Shown here one piece after another: positions 46,835 through 55,847 of a stretch of 64,000 bases of DNA (position 1 is its first letter; each line of letters begins with the position of its first letter). The position numbers were made by a program, and so were the translations under genes. Below the pieces are notes generated by a model, which worked only from the letters and a program-made list of their open reading frames with translations, was not told the DNA's origin and made no database searches. Source of the DNA: Terrihalobacillus insolitus (GTDB taxonomy: Bacteria; Bacillota; Bacilli; Bacillales; Amphibacillaceae). The stretch spans positions 62,001 through 126,000 of the forward strand of contig NZ_JAMQKB010000008.1 of assembly GCF_028416575.1 (NCBI RefSeq), written 5' to 3'.

Positions 46835-48043
46835 TTCTGTGAAAGGCATTGGGTTAGCGGCTACTGGAACTGGTAATTCCTCGGTAAATTCATATGGTCC
46901 GATTTTTTGAATAGGAAGATCAAAGGTGACTGTTTCATATCCGTAACTTTTGGCAGTCATCATGATCGATTCTATCATGTTCAAACTTGTTTGATTGTTA
47001 CGGAGTTTCGTCTGATTGGATACCGTTATTTTAGCACGCTTCATTTGATCATATGTTTCAACAGTAAATAGCATTTCTTTTTGTATAGAAGGAGAAATGT
47101 TCGGTGTATCAACTGGTACTTGCATAAACTGGAGAGCCTCTTCTAAAGTCGATTCCTTATCCTGTGGTACAGCAACTAAAAATTGTGGCTTATTTTCACT
47201 TACTTGATACACGAAATAACTTTGCTTCCCCAATGGCTCTAACTCAATTTCATTTACATTCCCATACATCCCAAAATTAGCAGTTTCATTTCCTGTTTGT
47301 TCAATTTTAACCTTACTTACTTTAAGTGGTGTAAACATATAAGATAATAGGTCAACATACAGCTTTTGATAGCCCTCATTGAGTGAATACTTTTCTGGAA
47401 TGCGCATCGTGACCTGCTCTTCACCTTTATTTAGCGTAAACGATACCCGATTCAAAGGGAATGCATACACTCCCCATTCTTCTTCCTGGATCATTTGAGG
47501 AAGTCGATTATAAAGCTCCATCCGTGTATAACCACTTGGAACACGAAAGGAAATGGGAATAAGGTACTGCGCATTAGTGTCTAGTACTCCCGATTGAATG
47601 AACGACATTCCATCAATGGTTTGGTTAAGTACGTGACTAACGAAGTCAGGTTTCTCATCACTTGTAAGTCCTATTCTCTCGCTTTCTTCCGTTTGGTCAG
47701 CTTTCTCTATGGTCGCTTCCTCCTCTAAAGTAGAATTGGATGCAGTAGAACCAGTATCTGAATTGGCAGATGATGCTTCACCGGTTTGCATATCTGCTTC
47801 CTTTGAGTATTCGTTAGACTGATTAACGAATGGAGGAATTAATAAAACCAAAAGGAACAATACCGTTAAAGCAGCAAAAGTTGGAATGATCCATTTAAAT
47901 TTTGTCCATGCAAAAGATTTATTGGTCGATAACCTAGCGGAGACTTTCTGGTATAAGTCATTTCGATCCATGTCATCGTTTACGACAGGTAATTGTGAAA
48001 GTAACGATTCAATGTTTTCTTCCTTATACTCTTTGCGATCCAT
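46832..48043 (-). CDS. rsiX: Anti-sigma-X factor RsiX
   Basis: A 403-residue single-pass membrane protein: a cytoplasmic N-terminal sigma-binding domain of about 55 residues, a membrane helix (FAALTVLFLLVLLIPPFV) and a long extracytoplasmic domain preceded by a Ser/Thr/Glu-rich linker. It holds SigX inactive. ATG 48043 has GGAGG 9 bases upstream and overlaps sigX by 20 bases. Confidence 0.9.
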   Translation of the reverse strand: MDRKEYKEENIESLLSQLPVVNDDMDRNDLYQKVSARLSTNKSFAWTKFKWIIPTFAALTVLFLLVLLIPPFVNQSNEYSKEADMQTGEASSANSDTGSTASNSTLEEEATIEKADQTEESERIGLTSDEKPDFVSHVLNQTIDGMSFIQSGVLDTNAQYLIPISFRVPSGYTRMELYNRLPQMIQEEEWGVYAFPLNRVSFTLNKGEEQVTMRIPEKYSLNEGYQKLYVDLLSYMFTPLKVSKVKIEQTGNETANFGMYGNVNEIELEPLGKQSYFVYQVSENKPQFLVAVPQDKESTLEEALQFMQVPVDTPNISPSIQKEMLFTVETYDQMKRAKITVSNQTKLRNNQTSLNMIESIMMTAKSYGYETVTFDLPIQKIGPYEFTEELPVPVAANPMPFTE

Positions 48044-48572
48044 TTGGATTGTCCTCCTTACCTTCTTCTTCAAGAAGAACCTTTAATGCTTTGATTGCCC
48101 TGTGCTGAGTGGTTTTCACTTTACTAACACTCCACCCCAAAATGTCAGCTGTTTCTTGGATAGAAAACGACTGAATATATCTCAATACCAAAACACTTTT
48201 TTGGTCAACTGTGCACAGATCAAGACATTGATAAATACGTTTCATTTCATCATTCTGTAGAGCAATCTCCTCAGGCAGTGGTTGATTGTCTTTCATTATA
48301 TGGCCTTTCTCTCCAAAATCGAAATATTCCATTATGCGACTTTTTTTGCTACTTTGTTTACGGAAGTAGTCGATTACAACATGCCTTGCAATGGAAAAAA
48401 GCCAAGTTTTTTCGCTGCTATCACCTTTAAAGGTATGATACGATTTGAGTACTTTTATATACACTTCCTGAATCAAATCTTCTGCAAGCTCTTTCTCTTT
48501 TACCATATAAAAAATAAATTGGTATAACGATGTATGATATGAGTCATATAATTCCTGAAAGAAGCCTCTCAT
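48024..48572 (-). CDS. sigX: ECF sigma factor SigX
   Basis: A 182-residue extracytoplasmic-function sigma factor. Region 2 (AEDLIQEVYIKVLKSYHTFKGDSSEKTWLFSIARHVVIDYFRK) and region 4 (VLVLRYIQSFSIQETADILGWSVSKVKTTQHRAIKAL) are both present. SigX in B. subtilis controls cell-surface charge and resistance to cationic peptides. ATG 48572 has GGGGG 8 bases upstream; the longer reading would start inside the promoter. Confidence 0.93.
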   Translation of the reverse strand: MRGFFQELYDSYHTSLYQFIFYMVKEKELAEDLIQEVYIKVLKSYHTFKGDSSEKTWLFSIARHVVIDYFRKQSSKKSRIMEYFDFGEKGHIMKDNQPLPEEIALQNDEMKRIYQCLDLCTVDQKSVLVLRYIQSFSIQETADILGWSVSKVKTTQHRAIKALKVLLEEEGKEDNPNGSQRV

Positions 48573-48598
48573 CTTGAGATCCCCCAGTCTTCTTATTA

Positions 48599-48624
48599 GT
48601 CGTATAATCCACAATAAAGTTACA
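48599..48624 (-). promoter_or_regulatory. Autoregulatory sigma-X promoter
   Basis: Minus-strand TGTAAC (48619-48624) and CGAC (48599-48602) separated by 16 bases match the sigma-X consensus (TGTAAC-N17-CGAC) except for one base of spacing. This implies that sigX activates its own operon, as in B. subtilis. Confidence 0.72.
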
Positions 48625-48675
48625 ACTTACCCAATTATACATAAAATACAGTTGCTTCAGTATAAAATTCAAATA

Positions 48676-48710
48676 AAAAGTACCGACTAGCTATTGAGCC
48701 GGCACTTTTT
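48676..48710 (-). terminator. Terminator of the resDE transcript
   Basis: AAAAAGTGCCG / CGGTACTTTTT (one G-U) on the minus strand with T-rich flank, 59 bases after the resE stop. A smaller TTGTTCC/GGAACAA hairpin (48724-48751) lies between. Confidence 0.82.
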
Positions 48711-48768
48711 AAATATGGGTCAAACAATTGTTCCATGTTTCATAAGGAACAAGATTTTCCAACAATAT

Positions 48769-50544
48769 TTATGCATTTTCGTGATTTTTTGGGAGTTGAA
48801 AGGAGAAAGTTGTTCCTTCTTGTTTTTTACTTTGTGCGGAAATTGTCCCATTATGCGATTCAACGATGTTTTTGGCGATAGCCAGTCCAAGTCCAGTTCC
48901 AGTGTTACCGTTTTTTCGCTTTCGTGATTTATCAGCCTTATAAAAACGTTCAAATACAAACGGTAGATCCTCTTGTGGAATACCTGAGCCAGTATCCATA
49001 ATCGAAAAGCGGATACTATCACCCTCATCACTTACAACAACTTCAACGGTTCCGTGTTGATTTGTATGTCTTATCGCATTGTCGATAAGATTCGTGAGCA
49101 CTTGTTCAATTCGATCCGGATCAAGCGACAATTCATCAATGTCTTTATCCACTGTCAACTGCAAGGCAATGGAATGTTCTGTTGTTAAACCTTTAAATTT
49201 CTTTACGATGCGTTCTAGAAACGGCATTAGTTTTACTGATTCTAATTGAAGTTGTAGGTGACCAGCCTCCATTTGGGCTAAATCTAATAACTGGTTAACG
49301 AGGCGTCCCATTCTTAATGATTCCTCATAAATAATAGAGGCTAACTCATTTTTTTCTTCCCTTGTTACAGCTACATCGTCCACAATTGCTTCACTATACC
49401 CTTGAAGCATAGAAATAGGTGTCCTTAGTTCATGTGAGACGTTTGCTATAAAATCTTCTCTTAACGTATCTAATCTTCTCTCTTCTGTCATATCTCGAAT
49501 GACAGCCACTGCACCACGTATATACGTTTGATCATATAACGGGGTCATGATCATAACCCAGCTTCTACCTTGCAAGTTAATTTCACGCATGACCTCTTTT
49601 TCCGTTGAAATTACTTCTTCTAAAATGGATATTAACTCCTTTGGTAACACAACACCATTTATATCCTGCTGCACATCTTTTTCGTAAAAGAAATCCATTA
49701 AAAAATGCTGTGCAGGCGGGTTTGTTATACTAATATCTCCTTTTCGGTTTACAGTGATCACTCCATCTGCCATAGAACTGAGAATACCTGATAATTGTTC
49801 CTTTTCCTGTCTTAATGCATTAATATGAAATTTTAATTGTCTTCCCATACGGTTAAACGCCATTGCCAATTCACCAATTTCATCATGCGTTAAAATTGGA
49901 ACTTTCGTGTTAAACTCGCCACGAGCTAGCTCAAATGCTCCTTCCCTCATCTTAATGAGAGGGGATGTTATTCTAGTGGATAAAAAGAAGGCAAAAACGG
50001 TTGTTAATATAAAAGCAATTCCTGCACCTAAAAAAATAATTTGTGTGGTTTGCTTTGACGTTTCTTCAACTGCATTCAGCGATTGGTATGCGAAAACCGC
50101 TCTTTTTGACCCTAATATGGGGGTTCCGACAATCATTACCTCGTCATCAAAGTTGGGTATCTTTGTTAATTTCTTTTTCTCTGCCCTATCAGATAAAACG
50201 AGAGATAAATCCTTGTCCTTTTTCAGCCAATCTAACGTCACTTTTGAAAGATTGTTATCGTTTGTATCGGAAAGCCAGATATCTTGGTTATTATATACAA
50301 TTGCTATCCTACTTGATGGATCTTTTATTCGATTCACAGTATCGATGGTCAAATCATTTTCAACACCTAATTGCTCCACCATATCCGAAACTTTTGTAGC
50401 TGTTTCCATTAAATCTTTTTCTGCTTGGGACACATGAAAATTCCCTAAAAACTCCAATAATAAGATGGTTAAAACAAATAATACGAATGACACGAGCAAA
50501 AGAATGGTAAGCCATAATTTCCCTACTAAACTGCGCCAAATCAC
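48769..50544 (-). CDS. resE: Redox-responsive sensor histidine kinase ResE
   Basis: A 591-residue kinase with two membrane helices (near residues 10-30 and 170-190) around an extracytoplasmic sensor loop, HAMP, PAS, the HisKA box VSHELRTPISMLQGYSEAIVDD (phospho-His near residue 376), and HATPase motifs (NLIDNAIRHT, DTGSGIP, GTGLGLAIAK). It signals oxygen and nitric oxide limitation to ResD. Start GTG 50544 in a GTGA overlap with the resD stop, matching the B. subtilis N-terminus. Confidence 0.94.
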   Translation of the reverse strand: MIWRSLVGKLWLTILLLVSFVLFVLTILLLEFLGNFHVSQAEKDLMETATKVSDMVEQLGVENDLTIDTVNRIKDPSSRIAIVYNNQDIWLSDTNDNNLSKVTLDWLKKDKDLSLVLSDRAEKKKLTKIPNFDDEVMIVGTPILGSKRAVFAYQSLNAVEETSKQTTQIIFLGAGIAFILTTVFAFFLSTRITSPLIKMREGAFELARGEFNTKVPILTHDEIGELAMAFNRMGRQLKFHINALRQEKEQLSGILSSMADGVITVNRKGDISITNPPAQHFLMDFFYEKDVQQDINGVVLPKELISILEEVISTEKEVMREINLQGRSWVMIMTPLYDQTYIRGAVAVIRDMTEERRLDTLREDFIANVSHELRTPISMLQGYSEAIVDDVAVTREEKNELASIIYEESLRMGRLVNQLLDLAQMEAGHLQLQLESVKLMPFLERIVKKFKGLTTEHSIALQLTVDKDIDELSLDPDRIEQVLTNLIDNAIRHTNQHGTVEVVVSDEGDSIRFSIMDTGSGIPQEDLPFVFERFYKADKSRKRKNGNTGTGLGLAIAKNIVESHNGTISAQSKKQEGTTFSFQLPKNHENA

Positions 50545-51263
50545 TGTTCTTCTTCGACCTCGAATTTGTAGCCCACTCCCCAAACAGTTACGATCATCTT
50601 TGCTGCGTCTTGTGAAACCTTATTAAGCTTTTCTCTTAACCGTTTTACATGGGTATCAACTGTCCGCAAATCTCCGAAAAACTCATATTTCCACACTTCT
50701 TTTAATAACTGTTCTCGATCGAAAACCTTGTCTGGTGCTTTAGCAAGAAAACATAGTAATTCGTATTCCTTAGGCGTTAAATTAACTAATTCCCCATCGG
50801 CTGTAACCCGATGTGCATCGTTATCAATCGTTAAATGCGGAAAAACAAGTACATTTTTCGTAGCAACATCTGTTTGGAGATATTTGGTTCCAGAAGCCCT
50901 GCGTAATAAAGCTTTCACTCGTAATACAACCTCCCGCGGGCTAAAAGGCTTCACAATGTAGTCATCTGTTCCAACTTCAAAACCTTCTACACGGTTCGTT
51001 TCTTCCCCTTTTGCGGTAAGCATAATTACTGGTGTAGCTTTCGTTTCTCTTAGTTCTTTGCATACCTCAATACCATCCATACCAGGCATCATGACATCTA
51101 ATACGATCAGATCAAAGTCAATAGCAAGTGCAAGGCTTAATGCTTCATCCCCGTCTTCCGCTTCCTCGATAGCATAGCCTTCCCGTTCTAAATACATCCG
51201 TATTAAACGCCGAATTCTTTCTTCATCATCAACTACTAGGATTCTAGCTTCTTCCGTCTCCAA
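50541..51263 (-). CDS. resD: Response regulator ResD
   Basis: A 240-residue OmpR-type regulator: receiver with acidic pair VVDDEER, phospho-Asp in LIVLDVMMPG near residue 57 and TAKGEE; C-terminal winged helix ending VDTHVKRLREKLNKV and VWGVGYKFEV. Controls aerobic/anaerobic respiration genes. Start is probably TTG 51263, because GGGGGG lies 6 bases from it; the ATG 6 bases upstream touches the ribosome site. In B. subtilis resABC precede resD; here rluB does. Confidence 0.94.
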   Translation of the reverse strand: METEEARILVVDDEERIRRLIRMYLEREGYAIEEAEDGDEALSLALAIDFDLIVLDVMMPGMDGIEVCKELRETKATPVIMLTAKGEETNRVEGFEVGTDDYIVKPFSPREVVLRVKALLRRASGTKYLQTDVATKNVLVFPHLTIDNDAHRVTADGELVNLTPKEYELLCFLAKAPDKVFDREQLLKEVWKYEFFGDLRTVDTHVKRLREKLNKVSQDAAKMIVTVWGVGYKFEVEEEQ

Positions 51264-51314
51264 TTTCATCCCCCCTAAAGTCTCACATTAAATGTACGTA
51301 TGGAACGTGGATCA

Positions 51315-52055
51315 TTACAAAATGTTTTTAGTCGCAAGGTTCCTTAGTTGCTTCACCTCATGAGGGGTTAACTCCCTTACCTCACCAGGGTGCATTCCTG
51401 TCGTCGTTAGAAAACCATATTTTTCTCGTTTTAGTTTTTCAACAGGAGCATCAATGGCTTCTAACATTTTTTTTATTTGTCTATTTTTTCCTTCGTGCAA
51501 CACAATTTCAACGATTGCCTTTTTATTTTTGTTGTCCGTCGAAATAATGCTTGTTCGAACAGCTCTCAATCGTTCCCCATCAGCTTGAATTCCTTTTTTT
51601 AACCGTGCCAATTGATCGATTGTGGGGATCCCTTTTGTTTTAGCAATATACACTTTTTCGATCTCATGTTTCGGATGCATAAGCATGTTTGCAAAATCGC
51701 CATCGTTTGTTAACAAAAGTAAACCAGATGTATCGTAATCAAGTCTTCCGATTGGATACACTCTTTGCTGAATATCTGGTAAGAAGTCCGTAACAACTTT
51801 TCTATCTTTGTCATCCTTTACACTAGAAATAACGCCTCTTGGTTTGTATAGTAAAAAATAGACGGGTTCTTCTTTTTCAAGTGGGATACCATTCACTTCG
51901 ATTTTATCATGATGTGCAACCTTTGTACCTAATTTAATTTGAACTTTTCCATTAACTTTTACCTTACCAGCTACGATTAATTCTTCAGCTTTACGTCTAG
52001 AAGTTACGCCACTTTGGGCAATTACTTTTTGCAATCTGTCTCCATTATTTTCCAT
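51315..52055 (-). CDS. rluB: 23S rRNA pseudouridine synthase RluB
   Basis: A 246-residue RsuA-family enzyme: N-terminal S4 RNA-binding domain (RLQKVIAQSGVTSRRKAEELI) and catalytic domain with GRLDYDTSGLLLLTNDG, the Asp near residue 104 being the nucleophile; C-terminal EGKNRQIKKML. In B. subtilis it lies between spmB and resA. Confidence 0.95.
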   Translation of the reverse strand: MENNGDRLQKVIAQSGVTSRRKAEELIVAGKVKVNGKVQIKLGTKVAHHDKIEVNGIPLEKEEPVYFLLYKPRGVISSVKDDKDRKVVTDFLPDIQQRVYPIGRLDYDTSGLLLLTNDGDFANMLMHPKHEIEKVYIAKTKGIPTIDQLARLKKGIQADGERLRAVRTSIISTDNKNKKAIVEIVLHEGKNRQIKKMLEAIDAPVEKLKREKYGFLTTTGMHPGEVRELTPHEVKQLRNLATKNIL

Positions 52056-52104
52056 ATCATCACCATTTTGTTTGTATTTTCCCCATATCTTTACAAAAAC
52101 AAGA

Positions 52105-52126
52105 GCGTTAACATGTACGTTAACGC
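52105..52126 (-). terminator. Weak terminator of dacB-spmA-spmB
   Basis: GCGTTAAC / GTTAACGC 8-bp stem followed by TCTTGTTTTTG on the minus strand, right after the spmB stop. Confidence 0.65.
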
Positions 52127-52127
52127 C

Positions 52128-52661
52128 TTAAGTCGAGAATACAATCGTTACAATTACGATTGATGCTATTATACCAATAAGATCTGCTATCAGTCCAACC
52201 TTAAGAGCATCCCCCATCCTCCTAATTCCAACTGCTCCAAAATAAACCGTTAAAATATAAAGTGTCGTGTCTGTACTTCCTTGCATGGTGGAAGCAAGTC
52301 TTCCAATAAAAGAATCAGGGCCATACGTTTGGATTAGCTCTGTTGTCATTCCGAGTGCAGCTGTTCCTGAAATCGGTCGAACAAGGGCCAGTGGCACAAT
52401 TTCTGAAGGGACGCCAAAAAGGGACAGTAGTGGGGAAATAAATTGGATCATTGCCTCCAAAGCACCAGAACTCCGGAGAATCGCAATCGAAACAATCATT
52501 CCTAATAAAAATGGAAGAAGGGAAACAGCCATTTTGACTCCTTCTTTTCCTCCTTCCACAAATAACTCATACGTCGGTAACTTTTTCCAAGTAGCTACTA
52601 ATAAAACGAATAAAATGAGACTTGGAATGAGCCACGTACTAATGGTTGTTATTACACTCAT
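52128..52661 (-). CDS. spmB: Spore maturation protein B
   Basis: A 177-residue integral membrane protein of the nucleoside-recognition (Gate) family with about five helices. Works with SpmA and DacB in spore core dehydration and heat resistance. Overlaps spmA by 4 bases (ATGA). Confidence 0.95.
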   Translation of the reverse strand: MSVITTISTWLIPSLILFVLLVATWKKLPTYELFVEGGKEGVKMAVSLLPFLLGMIVSIAILRSSGALEAMIQFISPLLSLFGVPSEIVPLALVRPISGTAALGMTTELIQTYGPDSFIGRLASTMQGSTDTTLYILTVYFGAVGIRRMGDALKVGLIADLIGIIASIVIVTIVFST

Positions 52662-53248
52662 CGTTTTGTTTTACGCACCCTTCTATAGTAGAATATTCGA
52701 TCAACTATAATTGCTCCTAAAGAGGATATGAACGTTGCAATAATAGTAGTACCGACGATTTCTGTTGGGGCACCAGACTCATATTTCATGCGAATCGCAA
52801 TAACAGTGGTCGGTATTAATGTGACACTTGATGTATTTATTGCTAGGAAAGTTATCATTGACCTACTTGCATGATCAGATTGACTTAATTCTTTCATTTG
52901 CTCCATTGCCTTAATTCCCATCGGTGTTGCGGCATTCCCTAAACCAAAGAGGTTTGCAGTAATATTCGATAAAATATATCCCATTGCTGGATGATCCTTT
53001 GGTATATCTGGAAACAATCTTGATACAAATGGACGAAACATTTTCGTTAAGATTCGTAAAAGTCCCGCCTTTTCTGCAACTTTCATTAAACCTAACCAGA
53101 AGACGAGTACACTAATTAAACCAATCGATAGCATTACTGCTTCATCAGCACTTTCAAATAATGCCTTATTCACTTCCTCCATTGTTCCATTAAACATCGC
53201 ATAGACAATTCCGAGAATCGCCATGGAGGCCCATATGATATTAACCAT
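52658..53248 (-). CDS. spmA: Spore maturation protein A
   Basis: A 196-residue membrane protein of the nucleoside-recognition family (NLFGLGNAATPMGIKAMEQM is conserved in SpmA). The ATG follows the dacB stop directly, with no intervening base, so translation is likely coupled. Confidence 0.95.
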   Translation of the reverse strand: MVNIIWASMAILGIVYAMFNGTMEEVNKALFESADEAVMLSIGLISVLVFWLGLMKVAEKAGLLRILTKMFRPFVSRLFPDIPKDHPAMGYILSNITANLFGLGNAATPMGIKAMEQMKELSQSDHASRSMITFLAINTSSVTLIPTTVIAIRMKYESGAPTEIVGTTIIATFISSLGAIIVDRIFYYRRVRKTKR

Positions 53249-54349
53249 CTAAGAAACTCCGATCGTTTGATAGATAAGTTGTGTAAACTCATTCCAAAAA
53301 CCAGTATCTTCTTCCTCTGTTTCCTGTTGTTTTTGGTATATTCCTGTTTCAGCAATAACCTCACCATCGATTGAATACACCTTTTCCCCTATCTTTTCGT
53401 CCGTTTTTTCTCTTTCGATATAAATATTTTCTTTCACCTTCCCTTTTTCATCCTTGCTTAAAGGAACGACTAAATCTTGAAGGATATATCCTGACTCACT
53501 TTGCTCTGTACCCGTCATTTGATACGTTTCTTTCCCTTTTTCATCGATTTTTGATAAATCGTATGTATCATAACCCCATTCAAATAATCGGGTGTGATCA
53601 TTCCAGTCATCTGGTGCATCCAAGGTAACCGCAATTAATTCCATATTTTCTTTCTTGGAGACAGATACAAGTGTACGACCTGTCTTTCTCGTATAACCTG
53701 TTTTACCTCCAATACTATATTTATAGTACTTTGTTAGCATTTTATTTTTGTTACGCCATGAATAAGTGCGCGTTTCAGCTTTATAGGACTTTGCCCCAGT
53801 AATTTCTCGGAACGTTTCGTTTTCCATAGCGTACCGCATCAATAGAGCCATGTCGTAGGCCGTTGAATAATGAGTGTCAGAATCCAGACCATGTGGGTTG
53901 TCAAAATTGGTGTTTGTCATTCCAAGCCAGGCCGCTTTTTCATTCATTAAGTAAGCGAATCCTTCCACACTTCCACCTAAGTATTCCGCAATTGCTACAG
54001 CAGAATCATTTCCGGAACGAAGCATCAGGCCATAAACTAAATCCTTTAGCTTCATTTTTTCTCCTTCTTTTAAATAAATTGAGGAGCCTTCTGTATATGC
54101 AGCTCGACGGCTTGTTGTAACTGTTTCATTTAACTTACCTGACTCGACTGCCAAGATCGCAGTCATAATTTTCGTTATACTTGCAATGGATTGTTTCTTG
54201 TTCGCAGCTTTTTCATACAACACCCTGCCTGTTGATTGTTCCATTAAAACAGCATTATTTGCTGATACACTTGGCTTTGCAAAGGCTTTTCGCGATGTAT
54301 TAGGTAACATAACAAGCATGAATGTCAATAGAATGAGTAAGTATTTCAA
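53249..54349 (-). CDS. dacB: Sporulation D-alanyl-D-alanine carboxypeptidase DacB
   Basis: A 366-residue penicillin-binding protein (PBP5* type) that trims cortex cross-linking. Signal peptide of about 24 residues; active-site SITK near residues 57-60, SGND near 113, KTGYT near 218; C-terminal PBP5 domain. The start is TTG with GGAGG 8 bases upstream. Leads the dacB-spmA-spmB operon. Confidence 0.95.
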   Translation of the reverse strand: MKYLLILLTFMLVMLPNTSRKAFAKPSVSANNAVLMEQSTGRVLYEKAANKKQSIASITKIMTAILAVESGKLNETVTTSRRAAYTEGSSIYLKEGEKMKLKDLVYGLMLRSGNDSAVAIAEYLGGSVEGFAYLMNEKAAWLGMTNTNFDNPHGLDSDTHYSTAYDMALLMRYAMENETFREITGAKSYKAETRTYSWRNKNKMLTKYYKYSIGGKTGYTRKTGRTLVSVSKKENMELIAVTLDAPDDWNDHTRLFEWGYDTYDLSKIDEKGKETYQMTGTEQSESGYILQDLVVPLSKDEKGKVKENIYIEREKTDEKIGEKVYSIDGEVIAETGIYQKQQETEEEDTGFWNEFTQLIYQTIGVS

Positions 54350-54385
54350 CTGATCTTCCTCCCAACCTTCCCGATGTCTTGTACA

Positions 54386-54413
54386 ATTTTATGCAAAAAG
54401 GACATGCATATGA
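54386..54413 (-). promoter_or_regulatory. Possible sigma-E promoter of dacB-spmAB
   Basis: Minus-strand TCATATG (54407-54413) and CATAAAAT (54386-54393) with a 13-base spacer. Consistent with sigma-E control of the B. subtilis operon; spacing is one base short. Confidence 0.5.
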
Positions 54414-54453
54414 TTGAAAGTTGAAATTTAAAAAAATTGCACATTATTATTAG

Positions 54454-54465
54454 TGCGTGTTCATC
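54454..54465. repeat. Fused-end scar of the MITE-like element
   Basis: TGCGTGTTCATC followed by CTCT: both termini are juxtaposed with the interior lost. Confidence 0.5.
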
Positions 54466-54477
54466 CTCTATTTGCAA

Positions 54478-54521
54478 AAATAAAAATTCCGTCCATGGCA
54501 AGGACGGAACTTTTATTTTTT
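54478..54521 (-). terminator. Terminator of ypuI
   Basis: AATTCCGTCC / GGACGGAACT core with A/T-rich extension (AAAATAAAA / TTTTATTTT), 60-100 bases past the ypuI stop. Confidence 0.88.
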
Positions 54522-54578
54522 AGAATAGGTTTTCATCTCACTTATTTAATTGTATCCCAGCTTTTTTAATTTCAGGCG

Positions 54579-55103
54579 TTAACTGTTTTGTTTTATAGAG
54601 GCAGAATTATGCTTGCGAATTGGTGATGTGCCTGTCTCAATACTTTCATAATCAGAAAATTGATCACGCATAATTTGAAAAGAGCGATCTAAAGTATAGA
54701 CTAATTGAGCCACAGAACGCGGCGGCATGTTTCGAAATCTAATCGATTCACTTCTTGTATAGGAGGCCCTGCTGTCTTCATACCAGCTGTCGTTTTTAGG
54801 TGCATAAAATTCTAAAATACATTTATGATAAATCCCATACAATGTTTTCTTTGCCATCTGCTCTTGTTCGCAATTTGATCTTAGATTTTTTTTAACAGCA
54901 TCCAACGCTTCATCAGAAATAACTTCTAACCTTCGAAGGGCTTTTAATACTTCTTTATAATATGCTCTGTTTTTACTGCCCTCTTCATGAAGTAGTTTCT
55001 CCATATAATGTTCATCCAAGTAATGGCTTAATTGTTCATTGATTTTTGTTAGACAACGACTCGCTTCATTCATGTGGTCACAGACAATAGGATTAGTCAT
55101 CAT
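54579..55103 (-). CDS. ypuI: DUF3907 protein YpuI
   Basis: A 174-residue soluble, helical protein of unknown function matching YpuI (DUF3907), which in B. subtilis also lies between dacB and scpB. ATG start with GGAGG 4-7 bases upstream of two consecutive ATG codons. No catalytic motif visible. Confidence 0.82.
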   Translation of the reverse strand: MMTNPIVCDHMNEASRCLTKINEQLSHYLDEHYMEKLLHEEGSKNRAYYKEVLKALRRLEVISDEALDAVKKNLRSNCEQEQMAKKTLYGIYHKCILEFYAPKNDSWYEDSRASYTRSESIRFRNMPPRSVAQLVYTLDRSFQIMRDQFSDYESIETGTSPIRKHNSASIKQNS

Positions 55104-55171
55104 CGTTCCTCCTGTAGTTCTACTTCTTTATACTGTGTAAAAGATGATAACATCTTCTAACTATTTATAAG

Positions 55172-55190
55172 AGGATGTTCAAACCTCTAA
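55172..55190. repeat. Fused-end scar of the MITE-like element
   Basis: AAGAGGATGTTCAAACCTCT is nearly palindromic: an AGAG-flanked left end joined to the CCTCT flank of the opposite end. Confidence 0.5.
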
Positions 55191-55250
55191 ATCCGAAATG
55201 TATTACGCTTTACCTTAACCTGTTTCAATCCGTTTTAAACATTTACCATA

Positions 55251-55844
55251 TTATTTTTCATTTTGTTTGAATTGGTTTTGAAATTGTTCAAAGAATAAGT
55301 CCGCTTCATCTTCTACATCTGATTCAGAAATTCCATCTGGTAGTGGTGGCAGTTCATCGATTGAGGTTAATCCAAAATAAGTAAGAAAATCAACAGAAGT
55401 TCCATACAAGATTGGACGTCCAACCCCTTCTTTACGTCCTATTTCTTCAATCAAAGATCGATTGACCAAGGTATGAATCGGGCGATCACTTTTAACTCCT
55501 CTAATTTCCTCGATTTCTGTCTTTGTAATTGGTTGTTGATAGGCAACAATTGCCAACGTCTCTAATGCCGCCTGAGACAATCTTGATGTTTGAGGAGATT
55601 CTATCAATTTGTCATAATAGATAGAATGCTCCGGTTTGGTTGTTAAATGAAATAGATTCTGAGACTGCATGATTGTGATGCCACGCTTTAAATGCTCATA
55701 GTCATATTTAAGTTCATCCATAATATGCTCAACGGTTTCATCATCAACTTCCAGGATTTGCTGTATTTGTTTCTTACTTAAACCCTCATCCCCTGAAGCA
55801 AACAATAAGCCTTCCGTAATGGCCTTACATTCCTCTATCTCCAC
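55251..55844 (-). CDS. scpB: Segregation and condensation protein B
   Basis: A 197-residue kleisin-interacting protein of the SMC condensin complex with two winged-helix domains (LLFASGDEGLSKKQIQQIL, then ALETLAIVAYQQPITKTEIEEIRGVKSD). Acts with ScpA and SMC in chromosome segregation. The start is GTG with GGAGG formed by the end of scpA. Confidence 0.96.
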   Translation of the reverse strand: MEIEECKAITEGLLFASGDEGLSKKQIQQILEVDDETVEHIMDELKYDYEHLKRGITIMQSQNLFHLTTKPEHSIYYDKLIESPQTSRLSQAALETLAIVAYQQPITKTEIEEIRGVKSDRPIHTLVNRSLIEEIGRKEGVGRPILYGTSVDFLTYFGLTSIDELPPLPDGISESDVEDEADLFFEQFQNQFKQNEK

Positions 55845-55847
55845 GAT

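Noticed and set aside
46625..46876. An 83-codon frame over the rsiX 3' region
   Set aside because: It overlaps the candidate structured RNA and antisense rsiX, with no ribosome site or family resemblance.
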